Assembly (NCBI RefSeq): GCF_020278625.1
Contig: NZ_JADAKK010000003.1
Coordinates: 1-26,686, forward strand
Reading direction: 5' to 3'
Source of the DNA: Wolbachia endosymbiont of Mansonella ozzardi
GTDB taxonomy: Bacteria > Pseudomonadota > Alphaproteobacteria > Rickettsiales > Anaplasmataceae
Length of the DNA: 26,686 nucleotides
Position 1 is the stretch's first letter. Every line of letters begins with the position of its first letter. The notes below the pieces were generated by a model, which made no database searches, was not told where the DNA came from, and was given only the letters and a program-made list of their open reading frames with translations. Of the stretch, positions 1 through 8,761 are shown piece after piece. The position numbers and the translations under genes are program-made.

Positions 1-1100
1 AGATATTTATACAAGTAGGTAGAACAGGGATTTTAACTCCTGTTGCAGATTTAGTGCCAGTCAATATTGGCGGAGTGCTAGTCAGTAGAGCAAGCCTACA
101 TAACCAAGATGAGATAAAACGTAAAGACATAAGAGAAGGAGATGTTGTAACAATCAAAAGGTCAGGAGATGTGATTCCTCAGATTGTTAGAGTAGATAAA
201 GGCTCTCGTCACACAGATACACCTGAATTTGTATTTCCTGAAGCATGCCCTGAATGCGGTAGTGAAGTACAGATTGAGGGGGCAGCAATAAGGTGCCCTG
301 AGGAATTTACCTGTAGAGCTCAAATAATAGAAAAACTGAAGCATTTTGTATCGAAAGATGCATTTGACATTGTTGGCCTTGGCGAAAAGCAGATAAAGTT
401 TTTTTATGACCTTGGTTTGGTAAAGCAAATCCCAGATATTTTTACCTTAGAAGAAAAATTAAATGAACTTAATCTAGAAGAACAGTCTGGCTGGGGTGAG
501 AAATCAATAACTAATTTGTTAAATGCTATACAAAGCAGAAAGGTAATAACTCTAGACAGATTTATATTTTCTTTGGGTATTAGATTCATTGGCCAAGTTG
601 CAGCAGAATTGCTTGCAAATTATTATGTCTCTTACGACAATTGGTATAGTTCGATGATCAAACTGCTACCAAATGATGCTAAGATAGATACAGATAGTGC
701 AGAGAAGAAAGAAGCCAAATCTTTTAGCAATGAGCTGGTAGGTATAGATGGCATAGGAGAAAAAGCGGCTAAATCTTTGGAATCATTTTTTTCTAAGGAA
801 CATAACATCAAAATGTTAAATGATCTTACCACATGTCTTAAAGTTCTGCCTTTCAGCTCCAACTCTAGCGATTCTATTTTGAATAACAAAGTTATAGTGT
901 TTACCGGCAAATTACTTACTATGAGTAGAGGGGAGGCAAAAGTAAGAGCTAAGGCTCTAGGAGCAAAAATCAGCTCAAATCTTTCTGCTAAAACTGACTA
1001 CCTCATTGCAGGAGAAGGTCCAGGATCCAAATATAAAAAGGCAGTAGAATTAGGTATAGAAATTTTAGATGAAGAGCAGTGGTACAAAATGATAAATTAG
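1..1100 (+). CDS. ligA: NAD-dependent DNA ligase, C-terminal part (5' end outside window)
   Basis: LigA seals nicks in DNA using NAD+ in replication and repair. The reading frame is open from the first bases of the window (codons from position 3), and the residues before the GTG at 54 ([14 protein letters not shown]) are ordinary LigA sequence, so that GTG is not the start. About 366 residues remain of a protein normally near 670. Visible in order are the OB fold ([34 protein letters not shown]), a four-cysteine zinc finger (CPECGS then CPEEFTC), helix-hairpin-helix repeats ([38 protein letters not shown]) and a C-terminal BRCT domain ([11 protein letters not shown] to the end). The adenylation domain with the catalytic lysine lies upstream of the window. 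The gene converges on ruvC, with a repeat copy between them. Confidence 0.97.
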   Translation, partial: IFIQVGRTGILTPVADLVPVNIGGVLVSRASLHNQDEIKRKDIREGDVVTIKRSGDVIPQIVRVDKGSRHTDTPEFVFPEACPECGSEVQIEGAAIRCPEEFTCRAQIIEKLKHFVSKDAFDIVGLGEKQIKFFYDLGLVKQIPDIFTLEEKLNELNLEEQSGWGEKSITNLLNAIQSRKVITLDRFIFSLGIRFIGQVAAELLANYYVSYDNWYSSMIKLLPNDAKIDTDSAEKKEAKSFSNELVGIDGIGEKAAKSLESFFSKEHNIKMLNDLTTCLKVLPFSSNSSDSILNNKVIVFTGKLLTMSRGEAKVRAKALGAKISSNLSAKTDYLIAGEGPGSKYKKAVELGIEILDEEQWYKMIN

Positions 1101-1138
1101 GAAATGTTTAAATTATCATACCTTTGAGATAATGTGTA

Positions 1139-1191
1139 GCCTTTTTAGGACACCTTGTCTATCTCATTCCACCATCTCACTGAACGGGTAC
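1139..1191 (+). repeat. Dispersed repeat, inverted copy at the right end of the window
   Basis: The stretch from the run CCTTTTTAGG to ACGGGTAC reappears in reverse complement at 26611-26662. Both contain CTTGTCTATCTC, CCAC and ACGGGTAC in the same order and spacing, with about 80% identity by eye. It fills most of the gap between the convergent ligA and ruvC genes. A weak hairpin (ATTATC at 1112-1117 with GATAAT at 1128-1133), followed by a T run at 1142-1146, could end ligA transcription. Confidence 0.6.
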
Positions 1192-1198
1192 ATAAAAA

Positions 1199-1687
1199 CT
1201 ATCCCATAAAACATGAATCTTTCATATGAGCGTGACAAATTGCTATAGCAAGAGCATCAGCAGCATGGTGACATTTTATATCTGAATTTTTAACTATCTG
1301 TTTTACCATAAATATAACTTGATCTTTGTTAGCATGACCATTTCCAGTAATGCTTTTCTTCATATAGTTTGCATCATATTCATTTATAGTTAACCCTGCT
1401 ATCTCCAATGATAAAATTACAACCCCTCTAGCATATCCTAAAATTAGCGAAGACTTAGGACTCTTATTAACGAAAATTTTCTCCACCGCAGCTTCACTTG
1501 GAGAATACAAAGAAATTACTTTTCTTAATTGTCCGAAAATTATGTACAGACGTTCACCTATGCTGAGCTTGCTGTCAGTTGATATGGTACCACTTTCCAG
1601 AAACTCAATATTACTTTTCTCACTCAGATTGATAATAGCCCATCCAGTTTTACTTATTCCCGGATCGAGACCTATTATTTTAACCAC
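1199..1687 (-). CDS. ruvC: Crossover junction endodeoxyribonuclease RuvC
   Basis: RuvC resolves Holliday junctions as a dimer working with RuvAB. The protein has 162 residues, normal for the family. The RNase H-like active site is complete: Asp8 in GLDPG, Glu69 in AAVEK, and His141 and Asp144 in HHAADALAIA. Histidine at the third position is the arrangement known from Thermus thermophilus RuvC; Escherichia coli has Asp there. The start is GTG at 1687, immediately followed upstream by the stop codon of cytochrome oxidase subunit III with no spacer, so the two are almost certainly co-transcribed and translationally coupled. Confidence 0.97.
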   Translation of the reverse strand: MVKIIGLDPGISKTGWAIINLSEKSNIEFLESGTISTDSKLSIGERLYIIFGQLRKVISLYSPSEAAVEKIFVNKSPKSSLILGYARGVVILSLEIAGLTINEYDANYMKKSITGNGHANKDQVIFMVKQIVKNSDIKCHHAADALAIAICHAHMKDSCFMG

Positions 1688-2515
1688 CTAAAAAACACTC
1701 AGCCAATAAATAAATACAAACAAAAATATCCAGACTGCATCTACAAAGTGCCAATACCAGGAAGCAAATTCAAAGCATAAATGGTCTTGAGGTGTAAATT
1801 GATTTTTCCGAGCCCTGAACAAACATACTGATAAAAATATTATTCCTATTATAACGTGTGCGCAGTGAAACCCGGTAATCATATAAAAATTGGACGCATA
1901 GATCAGCTTTTCTCCTGTTTCTTGTAGAGAAAAACTCGCCTCATGATACTCCATAGCTTGCACCATTATAAAAAATACCCCAAGCAATATAGTCGTTAAT
2001 AGCATTTTAATCATGCTCTTTTTATCATTTTCGAGTAGAGAGTGATGTGCCCAGTTAATAGTTGTACCAGAGAGCAATAATATTAACGTGTTCATAAACG
2101 GTAATGACCAAGGGTCGGGTGGCAAAATTCCTTCAGGAGGCCATTCAACCCTTTTTGTAGGAGAAAATGCTTCAAATGAAAAAACTGGGCTAAGCCAGGC
2201 TTTAAAGAATGAACAAAAGAACGCTATAAAAAATACAACTTCTGAAAAGATAAATAAGTACATTGCAACCTTAAGTCCATTTTTTACAACGTCAGTATGG
2301 CATTTATCATAAATGGCTTCTTTTATTACGTCCCTCCACCAATAAAATAATACCCATGATACCGCAGATATTCCTGAAATTAAACTAAGTATTCCAAAAA
2401 CCTGTTTATGGAGGGTGCCAACTAACCCAAGCGCAAGAATAAGAATTGCCGCTGATATAACAATTGGCCAAGGACTTGGGTCCACTAAATGAAAATCATG
2501 TTCTTTACTTTTCAT
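1688..2515 (-). CDS. coxC: Cytochrome c oxidase subunit III
   Basis: Subunit III of the aa3-type terminal oxidase is an inner-membrane protein that stabilises the catalytic subunit I. It has 275 residues with seven predicted hydrophobic segments. Family hallmarks are HDFHLVDPSPWP at the N terminus, VEWPPEGI, the TGFHCAHVIIG segment and the C-terminal SWYWHFVDAVWIFLF. Start ATG at 2515. It lies 47 bp downstream of a TenA-family gene and abuts ruvC, an odd grouping for an oxidase subunit. Subunits I and II are not in the window. Confidence 0.97.
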   Translation of the reverse strand: MKSKEHDFHLVDPSPWPIVISAAILILALGLVGTLHKQVFGILSLISGISAVSWVLFYWWRDVIKEAIYDKCHTDVVKNGLKVAMYLFIFSEVVFFIAFFCSFFKAWLSPVFSFEAFSPTKRVEWPPEGILPPDPWSLPFMNTLILLLSGTTINWAHHSLLENDKKSMIKMLLTTILLGVFFIMVQAMEYHEASFSLQETGEKLIYASNFYMITGFHCAHVIIGIIFLSVCLFRARKNQFTPQDHLCFEFASWYWHFVDAVWIFLFVFIYWLSVF

Positions 2516-2562
2516 ACCATCTTCAAAAATATGTATTAAGCATACAAATTAGCTCAAAATTG

Positions 2563-3267
2563 TCAATGTTCCTCAGGCACTTGATTGAATTTTGAAACAT
2601 TATACGCACTGTTCCAAAAGTCCAACTCAAATTGTGCACTGATTCTAAATAATTCAAGCATTCTGCTCCTTTCATTTCCCCCTACTTTTTGGCAATATTC
2701 ATCAACAATATTCTCTAAAGCGATGCACCCAGACTCTACTAAACTACCGCAATAAAAATCAAACCAATCTTTATATCTGTTATTTTTCTTGATCTTACTC
2801 TTCATACTATCAATAACAACCTTATATATAAAATGGCAGGAGTATAAAATTGTTATAGCTTCATAAGTGTCGTTATATGAGGTAGACAAAAGAAAATTGG
2901 TGAAATTGAAGCATTCAAGGGACTTTTCTCCACGATTTATGGAATACACAGCAAAGTAGTGGTTATATAAAACTCTCATAATGGCCATTGCTCCCTGAGC
3001 CACTTCTATGAGTGGGGTAATGTTGTTACAATTTTCTACCTTGGACGTAGTGATTAAAACGGTACGAATATAATCACTCAAGAATAAGGCATCTTGTTGA
3101 ACATAGAATTTGAAGCTCTCTATGCTTAGAGTATTATTTGCCAATTCAACATTAAAAGGATGTTCAATCATGTCCTTTAAAAGATTTGATCCATAGTAAC
3201 TCTTAATTATGCCACTGAACACTATAATACCATCAAGACCAAGATGTAAGCAACTTTCCACTAACAC
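2563..3267 (-). CDS. tenA: TenA/Thi-4 family protein, copy 1 (thiaminase II-like)
   Basis: TenA enzymes hydrolyse aminopyrimidines in thiamine salvage; relatives include PqqC and the chlamydial CADD protein. This 234-residue protein is all-helical in character and keeps the expected key positions: Asp59 in YVQQDALFL, the nucleophile-type Cys144 in YSCHFIY and Glu214 in FELDFW. The EHPFNVEL motif is near the N terminus. The GTG start overlaps the stop of the upstream copy by 7 bp, so translation is probably coupled. It is clearly a diverged duplicate of the neighbouring gene. No other thiamine genes are in the window, so the substrate is open. A CADD-like role is possible, but I do not see the di-iron histidine set clearly. 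Confidence 0.85.
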   Translation of the reverse strand: MLVESCLHLGLDGIIVFSGIIKSYYGSNLLKDMIEHPFNVELANNTLSIESFKFYVQQDALFLSDYIRTVLITTSKVENCNNITPLIEVAQGAMAIMRVLYNHYFAVYSINRGEKSLECFNFTNFLLSTSYNDTYEAITILYSCHFIYKVVIDSMKSKIKKNNRYKDWFDFYCGSLVESGCIALENIVDEYCQKVGGNERSRMLELFRISAQFELDFWNSAYNVSKFNQVPEEH

Positions 3268-3962
3268 GCTTTTACCATAGGTGTATTAAAGTAATACACC
3301 TCATCCCAAAACACTAACTCTAGCTCCAGCCCTCTCTTAAAAAACTCACTCATTCTTTTCTTCTCGTATTCACCAGCTTTTTTATATAGCTTATTTATAA
3401 TATTGGTAACCTCATAAATTGCAGCATCCATTGTTTTGCTATTATAAATGTCGATCCACCCTTCGTACTTGTTATTTTTAACCTCCCTAGATGTTATTTT
3501 ATTCATCATATGATGCACAACGATTTGGTATATATTGAAGCAGGGGTAAGATGCTGCTAAAGCCTCAGCAACAGAATTATGATATGCAGCACACATGAAA
3601 AAGTCAGTAAAGGCAGAACAAGTCCTTGATTTCTTGTGATTATCAGACAAATCACAATCTTCAAAATATTTTTTATATTGTTTTCGAACATCAAATGTTC
3701 CCCTTGCTACATTGATTAAACTATTCATTATTTCAACGTCATTCACTTTAGCTGCAATAACCAACAAAGCACGAGTGCAGTCTACTAAATATAAGAAATC
3801 CTGCTGAAGATAAAATTTAAATTTTTCATAATCTAGCGTACTGTTCATTAGCTCAACATTGAAAGGATGTTCTTTTATTTTTTCAATAAGATCGGACGAT
3901 TCTCTTACAACTATATCGTAGAATTTCTCTTTTATTCTGTTACACATTTTGTGAGCCCCCAT
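3261..3962 (-). CDS. tenA: TenA/Thi-4 family protein, copy 2 (thiaminase II-like)
   Basis: Second TenA-family protein, 233 residues, with Asp55 (YLQQDFLYL), Cys141 (SYPCFNIY) and Glu215 (ELVFWDEVYY) at the family's active-site positions, and the same EHPFNVEL motif as copy 1. The two proteins align along their whole length with moderate identity, so the duplication is old. Start ATG at 3962. A second ATG at 3947 is preceded by a G-rich stretch and may be the real start. The roughly 100 bp upstream is AT-rich and contains TATAAT-like hexamers that could be its own promoter; the next gene upstream is metK on the same strand. Confidence 0.85.
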   Translation of the reverse strand: MGAHKMCNRIKEKFYDIVVRESSDLIEKIKEHPFNVELMNSTLDYEKFKFYLQQDFLYLVDCTRALLVIAAKVNDVEIMNSLINVARGTFDVRKQYKKYFEDCDLSDNHKKSRTCSAFTDFFMCAAYHNSVAEALAASYPCFNIYQIVVHHMMNKITSREVKNNKYEGWIDIYNSKTMDAAIYEVTNIINKLYKKAGEYEKKRMSEFFKRGLELELVFWDEVYYFNTPMVKAC

Positions 3963-4063
3963 AAATATGAAAATTATTACTAATATAGTATAATTATTAT
4001 GAAAAGCTAATTATACTTTAACAATAGGTTAGTATATCAGTATTAAGCTATAAATCAAAAACT

Positions 4064-5236
4064 TTAGCAGTCTAAAGAAATTTTTTTGTTGTTCCCCATA
4101 TTAAACTTCCTACAAAAAACATCAGATAAATCTATGTTTTCCCAAGAGAACCCACCATCTTCTTCTGATTCCTTACCAAAGTGTCCATAACAGGCTGTAC
4201 GTTTATATACAGGACGGTTAAGCGATAAATGTTTGATGATGCCTTTAGTTGATAAATCTATGTTATCTTCGATAAGCTTTTTAATTCTCTTCCCATCTAC
4301 CGTATTTGTACCAAATGTATCAATGTAGAATGAGGTAGGTTTTGATACACCAATTGCATAAGAAAGCTGCACAAGACATCGCTCGGCTAAACCTGCAAAG
4401 ACAATATTTTTAGCAAGATACCTTGCCATATAAGCTGCAGATCTATCAACCTTTGTTGCGTCTTTTCCAGAAAACGCTCCCCCACCATGCGGAATATATC
4501 CCCCATAAGTATCAACCATGATTTTTCGTCCGGTTAATCCACAATCACCAACTGGTCCACCAATAACAAACCTACCAGTTGGATTGACCAAGAGATTTTC
4601 CTCAGAACACATCCACCCTTTAGGTAAAGATGAAACTATGCAAGGGTAAATTATTTCCTTTACTTTTAATTGATCCAGATCTTCAGGGTGCTGTATTGAA
4701 ACGATAATACTCTCAGTACGTACTGGCAGATTATTCTCATACGCTAAGGTAATTTGCGATTTTGCGTCTGGACCAAGTTTTGCTTCTTTAGCTATACTCA
4801 TGATATTTTTTAAAATCAAGTGTGCATAAAAAATGGGCGCTGGCATGAGACTCTTTGTCTCTGTTGTTGCATAACCATACATAATGCCCTGATCTCCGGC
4901 ACCTCGATTTACCCCTATTGCAATGTCATTTGATTGTTTATGCAACAATATATTTACTTTCACTCTTCTCCAGTGGAAACCATTGTGTTCGTAACCAATA
5001 TCTTTTATTGTACTGCGTACAATATTCTCAATCCTGCTATTTACGATGTTAGGCCCAAACACTTCTCCCGCTATAATAACGTTATCTTTAGTAACTAAAG
5101 TCTCTATTGCGGTTCGCGAGAAAGGATCAGTAAAAAGGTACTCGTCAAGTATTGCATCTGAAATTTGATCCGCTACTTTGTCTGGATGACCAGCTGCAAC
5201 TGATTCACTGGTGACTAAATTTTTATATAAACTCAT
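4064..5236 (-). CDS. metK: S-adenosylmethionine synthetase
   Basis: MetK makes SAM from methionine and ATP. The protein has 390 residues, full length. Motifs: TSESVAAGHPDKVADQISDA at the N terminus (ATP and Mg2+ binding), GAGDQGIMYGYATTET (methionine-binding loop), and GGGAFSGKDATKVDRSAAY (phosphate-binding loop). No frameshift or stop is present; this is worth noting because metK is decaying in some Rickettsia, which import SAM. It lies downstream of rplU-rpmA-tRNA-Ile on the same strand. I found no SAM-riboswitch-like leader in the 64 bp between the tRNA and the start codon. Confidence 0.97.
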   Translation of the reverse strand: MSLYKNLVTSESVAAGHPDKVADQISDAILDEYLFTDPFSRTAIETLVTKDNVIIAGEVFGPNIVNSRIENIVRSTIKDIGYEHNGFHWRRVKVNILLHKQSNDIAIGVNRGAGDQGIMYGYATTETKSLMPAPIFYAHLILKNIMSIAKEAKLGPDAKSQITLAYENNLPVRTESIIVSIQHPEDLDQLKVKEIIYPCIVSSLPKGWMCSEENLLVNPTGRFVIGGPVGDCGLTGRKIMVDTYGGYIPHGGGAFSGKDATKVDRSAAYMARYLAKNIVFAGLAERCLVQLSYAIGVSKPTSFYIDTFGTNTVDGKRIKKLIEDNIDLSTKGIIKHLSLNRPVYKRTACYGHFGKESEEDGGFSWENIDLSDVFCRKFNMGNNKKISLDC

Positions 5237-5300
5237 GCTTTAGGCTTCTGCTCATACAATATTAAAGTTGTTATAGAAAATCTAGCTAGCAATTACTAAA

Positions 5301-5377
5301 TGGTGGGCCTGAGAAGAGTTGAACTTCTGACCTCACGCTTATCAGACGTGCGCTCTAACCACCTGAGCTACAGACCC
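5301..5377 (-). tRNA. tRNA-Ile (anticodon GAT)
   Basis: Reading the minus strand from 5377 gives a complete cloverleaf. The acceptor stem GGGTCTG pairs with CAGGCCC (one G-T pair), the D arm begins TAGCTCAGG, the anticodon loop CTGATAA contains GAT, and the T loop is TTCAACT. The discriminator base is A at 5304 and CCA is encoded at 5301-5303. Its 5' end is one base from the rpmA stop codon, so it must be cut out of an rpmA transcript or use a promoter inside rpmA. Confidence 0.95.
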
Positions 5378-5378
5378 C

Positions 5379-5648
5379 CTAAGCTGAAATTTGTATATTA
5401 TCCGCAGGCAAGATATCTATAAAAGTCTTTTTATTTACTGACTTTCTAAATTTGACCCAGCCTTCCACTTTAGCAAAAATTGTATGATCTTTACCCATAC
5501 CGACATTCCTTCCAGGGTGAAATTTTGTACCTCTTTGACGGACAATTATGTTACCAGGAATAACTTTTCCGTTCTTTTTTACCCCTAACCTACGACCTGC
5601 GGAATCTCTACCATTACAGGAACTACCACCTGATTTTTTAGTTGCCAT
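5379..5648 (-). CDS. rpmA: 50S ribosomal protein L27
   Basis: L27 reaches the peptidyl transferase centre of the large subunit with its N-terminal tail. It has 89 residues with the usual start [23 protein letters not shown] and the [20 protein letters not shown] core. Start ATG at 5648, preceded by a purine-rich GGGG-TAGGG stretch serving as ribosome binding site. It follows rplU with a 16-bp gap, the usual bacterial order, and ends 1 bp before tRNA-Ile. Confidence 0.97.
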   Translation of the reverse strand: MATKKSGGSSCNGRDSAGRRLGVKKNGKVIPGNIIVRQRGTKFHPGRNVGMGKDHTIFAKVEGWVKFRKSVNKKTFIDILPADNIQISA

Positions 5649-5664
5649 ACCCTACCCCTTACTT

Positions 5665-5961
5665 TTAAAGATTAATTTCATTGATACGAAGAACAGTTAT
5701 ATATTGCCTATGGCCAGTTTTCCTACGATAATTCTTTCTTTTCTTCTTTTTAAAAATTATAATTTTCTTCCCTCTACGTTGTTCAAGCACTTCAGCTTTA
5801 ACAGTAGCATTAGGTGAATAAGATAAACCGTTGTTTAAAAGGCAAACTACCTTGTCAATCTCCACCTCCTTTCCTTCCTCAGCTTCCAGTTTTTCTACTT
5901 TTATTACACTACCTTTTTTTACTAGATACTGCTTCCCACCTGTTTCAATCACCGCAAACAT
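5665..5961 (-). CDS. rplU: 50S ribosomal protein L21
   Basis: L21 is a 23S rRNA-binding protein of the large subunit. It has 98 residues, start ATG at 5961. Typical features are the [17 protein letters not shown] start, the EVEIDKVV strand and the basic [13 protein letters not shown] segment. First gene of the rplU-rpmA-tRNA-Ile block, probably transcribed through to metK. No Shine-Dalgarno sequence stands out. Confidence 0.97.
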   Translation of the reverse strand: MFAVIETGGKQYLVKKGSVIKVEKLEAEEGKEVEIDKVVCLLNNGLSYSPNATVKAEVLEQRRGKKIIIFKKKKRKNYRRKTGHRQYITVLRINEINL

Positions 5962-6014
5962 AACAAATATACGCTTTCACTGTTAACTTTAATCGTAAAG
6001 GATGTCATATATGC

Positions 6015-6060
6015 TGTCAAGACAAATAATTTTCCTCCTCTCAAGCTACATTAAACACCT
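6015..6060 (-). repeat. Imperfect repeat at the 3' end of the ankyrin pseudogene
   Basis: The stretch beginning TGTCAAGACAAAT and ending CTCTCAAGCTACATTAAA is matched by 9085-9121 in the same orientation, with about 31 of 37 aligned bases identical and a 9-bp insertion here. It covers the stop region of the ankyrin part. The two copies flank the nuclease-NB-ARC-ankyrin pseudogene and tell of a former duplicate gene end or a duplication boundary. Confidence 0.5.
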
Positions 6061-6377
6061 TCAGCAGACACAGGAACTGCACCATGAGTTAAAAGCAACT
6101 TCACAAGATCCCTATAATAAAAATCAGTGGCATAATGTAATGCTGTCATTCTTTTGTTGTTTTTAGCGTTAACGTCCGAATTGTCTGTCAGTAGCATCAT
6201 AGCTATATCAACGTTTTCCATCACAACAGCAAGGTGGAGTGAAGTATTGCCATCTTCATTTTTAGCATTAACATCATCACCTTTTTTGAGGAAATATTCT
6301 GTTATAGTTAGAGCTTTTACACAAAGCAGAGTAGTGTGTGGAGTTCTACCACATCTATCTAGCATTAATATAAACAC
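6051..6377 (-). pseudogene. Fragment: C-terminal ankyrin repeats
   Basis: Frame-shifted continuation of the upstream fragment (13-bp overlap, different frame). Three ankyrin repeats are visible: DRCGRTPHTTLLCVKALTI, DGNTSLHLAVVMENVDIAMM and RMTALHYATDFYYRDLVKLL, then the tail PVSAEGV. By itself it begins inside a repeat, so it is not a stand-alone gene. Confidence 0.75.
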
Positions 6378-7321
6378 CTTATATTGATCACATACTCCAC
6401 GATTCTCAGGTTTTGTCCAAGAACGGCAAAGTGTAGCAGTTTTATGTTACCAGAATCAATGTCATCACCCTTACTGATAAGATACTTCAATATATCTAAT
6501 TCTCCACTATAAGCAGCTTCATGTAACGGAGTAACACAATCTTTATTCTTAGCGTTAACAACACAATTTAATCTACCTAATTGCATGTCTTCTATATTTG
6601 TTAATATGAGCTTAACTGACTCATAATCACCACTTTCAGCAAGCGAATGTAATGGCATACACTCTCGTATACTATAAGTGAAATTAAAATAAAAGTTACC
6701 GATCAACTTATCGTGCTTATTTGCATACCCCCAAACAGATACAACAATATAATCTCCGAGTATGTAATCAGCGTTTATCAGTTTTATAGTCTCCCTTAAG
6801 ACCTCTTCCTCTCGACTTTCTTTTTCTAATTTTAATTCAGTCACTTTTTGCACTAGTCTGTGAATGTTTGCTACTCCTACTTCTAAGTCAATCATTGAAT
6901 ATCCATCGAGTAACTTAACAGCATTCCACATCCTCTTTTCGCTGTTCACTAATAACTTTAAAAAGATTTCCTCTATTTGTATCTTTAATTCCGCTGGTAT
7001 GTGAACGCTTGCCTTTTTCCTTTTTGAGTCAATCAACGGATATTTACTGAGTAATTCAAGAATGTCAGACAACTTTGCTTTATCATATATTAGCTTTAAA
7101 AAGACCTCTTTTACACGGATACTACTAGGGGCAAAACAGCCATTACTTCCAGAATATCCAAATTCTTTTTGTTTTATAGCTTCAATTGTAACATTCCAGG
7201 TTGTCAAAATTATCTTATTATACCGAACTCTCTTACTATGTTTTTCTTCATTCTCCTCTTCCTCGTCGTGCAGCCATCTTTTTAGTAGGCTTTCTGTTTC
7301 TGCAAATAATTTCTCCGCTTG
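6365..7321 (-). pseudogene. Fragment: winged-helix-like region and first ankyrin repeats
   Basis: Open from 7321 with no ATG; the first possible start is TTG at 7207. It begins QAEKLFAETESLLKRW, continues LTTWNVTIEAIKQKEFG (the usual segment after NB-ARC in this class) and NIHRLVQKVTELKLEKE, then three or so ankyrin repeats (CVTPLHEAAYSGELDILKYL, LLHFAVLGQNLRIVEYVI). It ends with RCLY and a stop caused by an indel near 6370. An automatic annotation might call this a separate ankyrin gene of 280 residues. Confidence 0.75.
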
Positions 7322-7324
7322 CTA

Positions 7325-7934
7325 CCTATATTTTTTTAAGTGCTCACTTATCCCAAATTCTCCTTAAGGTGCTAACTCCTCGTTTTAGTTGTGAATATAT
7401 GCAACTGTTTGCCCTAAAGCCAACGGAAGATACTGTAATTCTTTGTTAGTTCTCTTATTTTTTCATCCTGTAAATTATTTACTATGTTCAAAGCCTTTTT
7501 AACAAATTCCAAAGCTTCCGTTTCATCAAGTACGCCTAACCTTATTACTTCTATTCTTCCTTTCTCATATTCTACTCCTTCCACTCCCGATTTTGTGTCA
7601 TGAGAAGTAATTAAAACATAAGATTTCTTACAGTCACGAAAAGAGAGTGGAAAAATTTACTAACATCTTTGTATCCTTGAGCATTGTCAAAAATAAAAAA
7701 CTTTCTACATCCTAAAAATACTTATATATGTCTCTAACGATAGACTTGATTCCCTCTTCTGTAATAGAAATTTTTGGACTTTCAAGCAATCTCTTATTTA
7801 ATTCCTTAGCTAATCCTTATAAATGATTCTTCTAGGCTACTTTGTGTTTCAGCATTTATCCATATATTGCTATTATGATCTTTTCCATATTCATAAGCGT
7901 ATTTCCTAGCTAACTTACTTTTTCCTATTCCCCC
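7325..7934 (-). pseudogene. Fragments: NB-ARC domain body
   Basis: Too broken to give an open frame of its own. Joined pieces read GIGKSKLARKYAYEYG, IWINAETQSSLEESF, LAKELNKRLLESPKISITEE, FFIFDNAQGYKDVSKF, YVLITSHDTKSGVEG, IEVIRLGVLDETEALEF and LQYLPLALGQTVAYIHN. These are the Walker A end, the W-I-N-A strand, Walker B, the RNBS-B-like strand and the GLPL-like motif of NB-ARC NTPases, in correct order. Confidence 0.75.
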
Positions 7935-8193
7935 AAAGACCACCAATAACAACTATTTGTGATACTTCCGCTTGCTCATCTACAGTTTTATGGAACCCTT
8001 TGTATATCCTTTGTAATCCACTTCTTCTTCCAGTAAATGTTCTAACTGGATACCTCATATTAAACCAAATAGGTTCTTTATGAAAATGTGCTTGTTGAGT
8101 ATCGTCCGAAGCTAACTTTCCTCCCATCATGCTGTCAAGCCTTTCCTTTATTTCCCTTAACATCAGTTTCATCCTGCTGAAAGTACTAGCCAA
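7915..8193 (-). pseudogene. Fragment: linker and first half of the NB-ARC P-loop
   Basis: Reads LREIKERLDSMMGGKL, then PVRTFTGRRSGLQRIYKGFH and SQIVVIGGLWGNRKK. One extra base near 7935 turns the P-loop GGLGGIGKSKLA into GGLWGNRKK followed by a stop. Removing that base restores the frame into the next fragment, which is direct evidence of a recent 1-nt insertion. Confidence 0.75.
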
Positions 8194-8755
8194 GTGCTCT
8201 ACTTTTTCGAAAAATCCTCTCCCTTTTTGTTGAAAGGAAACGTCCTTCTCTATCCTTTATCCAACCCAATGCCATCATAAAAAACGCATAGTAAGCAAAT
8301 TCATTGTCACCAAAGTACTTAAACCTTCTGGCCAAGTTATCACTTATCTCATTTTTGATTAACTTTTCTAGCTCAGCACTATTAGGCGAATTTACTACAA
8401 ACACTAGTTCATTTAAAAAGTCTCTTATCTCTTTATCACTTACTTCGCTACCTTTAGCACTTATTCCTTGCTTTAAGTATTGAACAATACTATTATGTAA
8501 GTCTCTAAGCTTATATTTTACACTATTGCCTATATTCAGAAACTCACCCTGTGTTTCTATTTTTTCAACTATAACTCCTTTGCCTGCTAGACCTTCATGG
8601 TAAAAATCAGCATTTATAACAATAAAAAAATCTTTTATCTTATTTTTAAACTCTTCATTGCCTTGAATTTCTAAAAAGGCAGCAAAGTGTTTTACCAAGT
8701 TAAGTCTACCACTTTTTGTTAATAAGTCACCTATACAGATCTTTTTACTGTCGTC
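8186..8755 (-). pseudogene. Fragment: helical region between nuclease and NB-ARC
   Basis: Open from 8755 (DDSKKICIGDLLTKSGRLN) through the TTG at 8698 to 8186; the last residues before the stop are out of frame because of an indel near 8220. The protein is mainly helical with charged residues, and includes NADFYHEGLAGKGV and RRFKYFGDNEFAYYAFFMMALGWI. No catalytic motif is visible. It continues the nuclease module and connects it to the NTPase. Confidence 0.6.
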
Positions 8756-8761
8756 TTAATT

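Noticed and set aside
2088..2312. Plus-strand frame inside the cytochrome oxidase gene
   Set aside because: Antisense shadow of a well-conserved membrane protein gene.
5237..5300. SAM riboswitch upstream of metK
   Set aside because: Only 64 bp between tRNA-Ile and metK, with no stem pattern or conserved core of any SAM riboswitch class.
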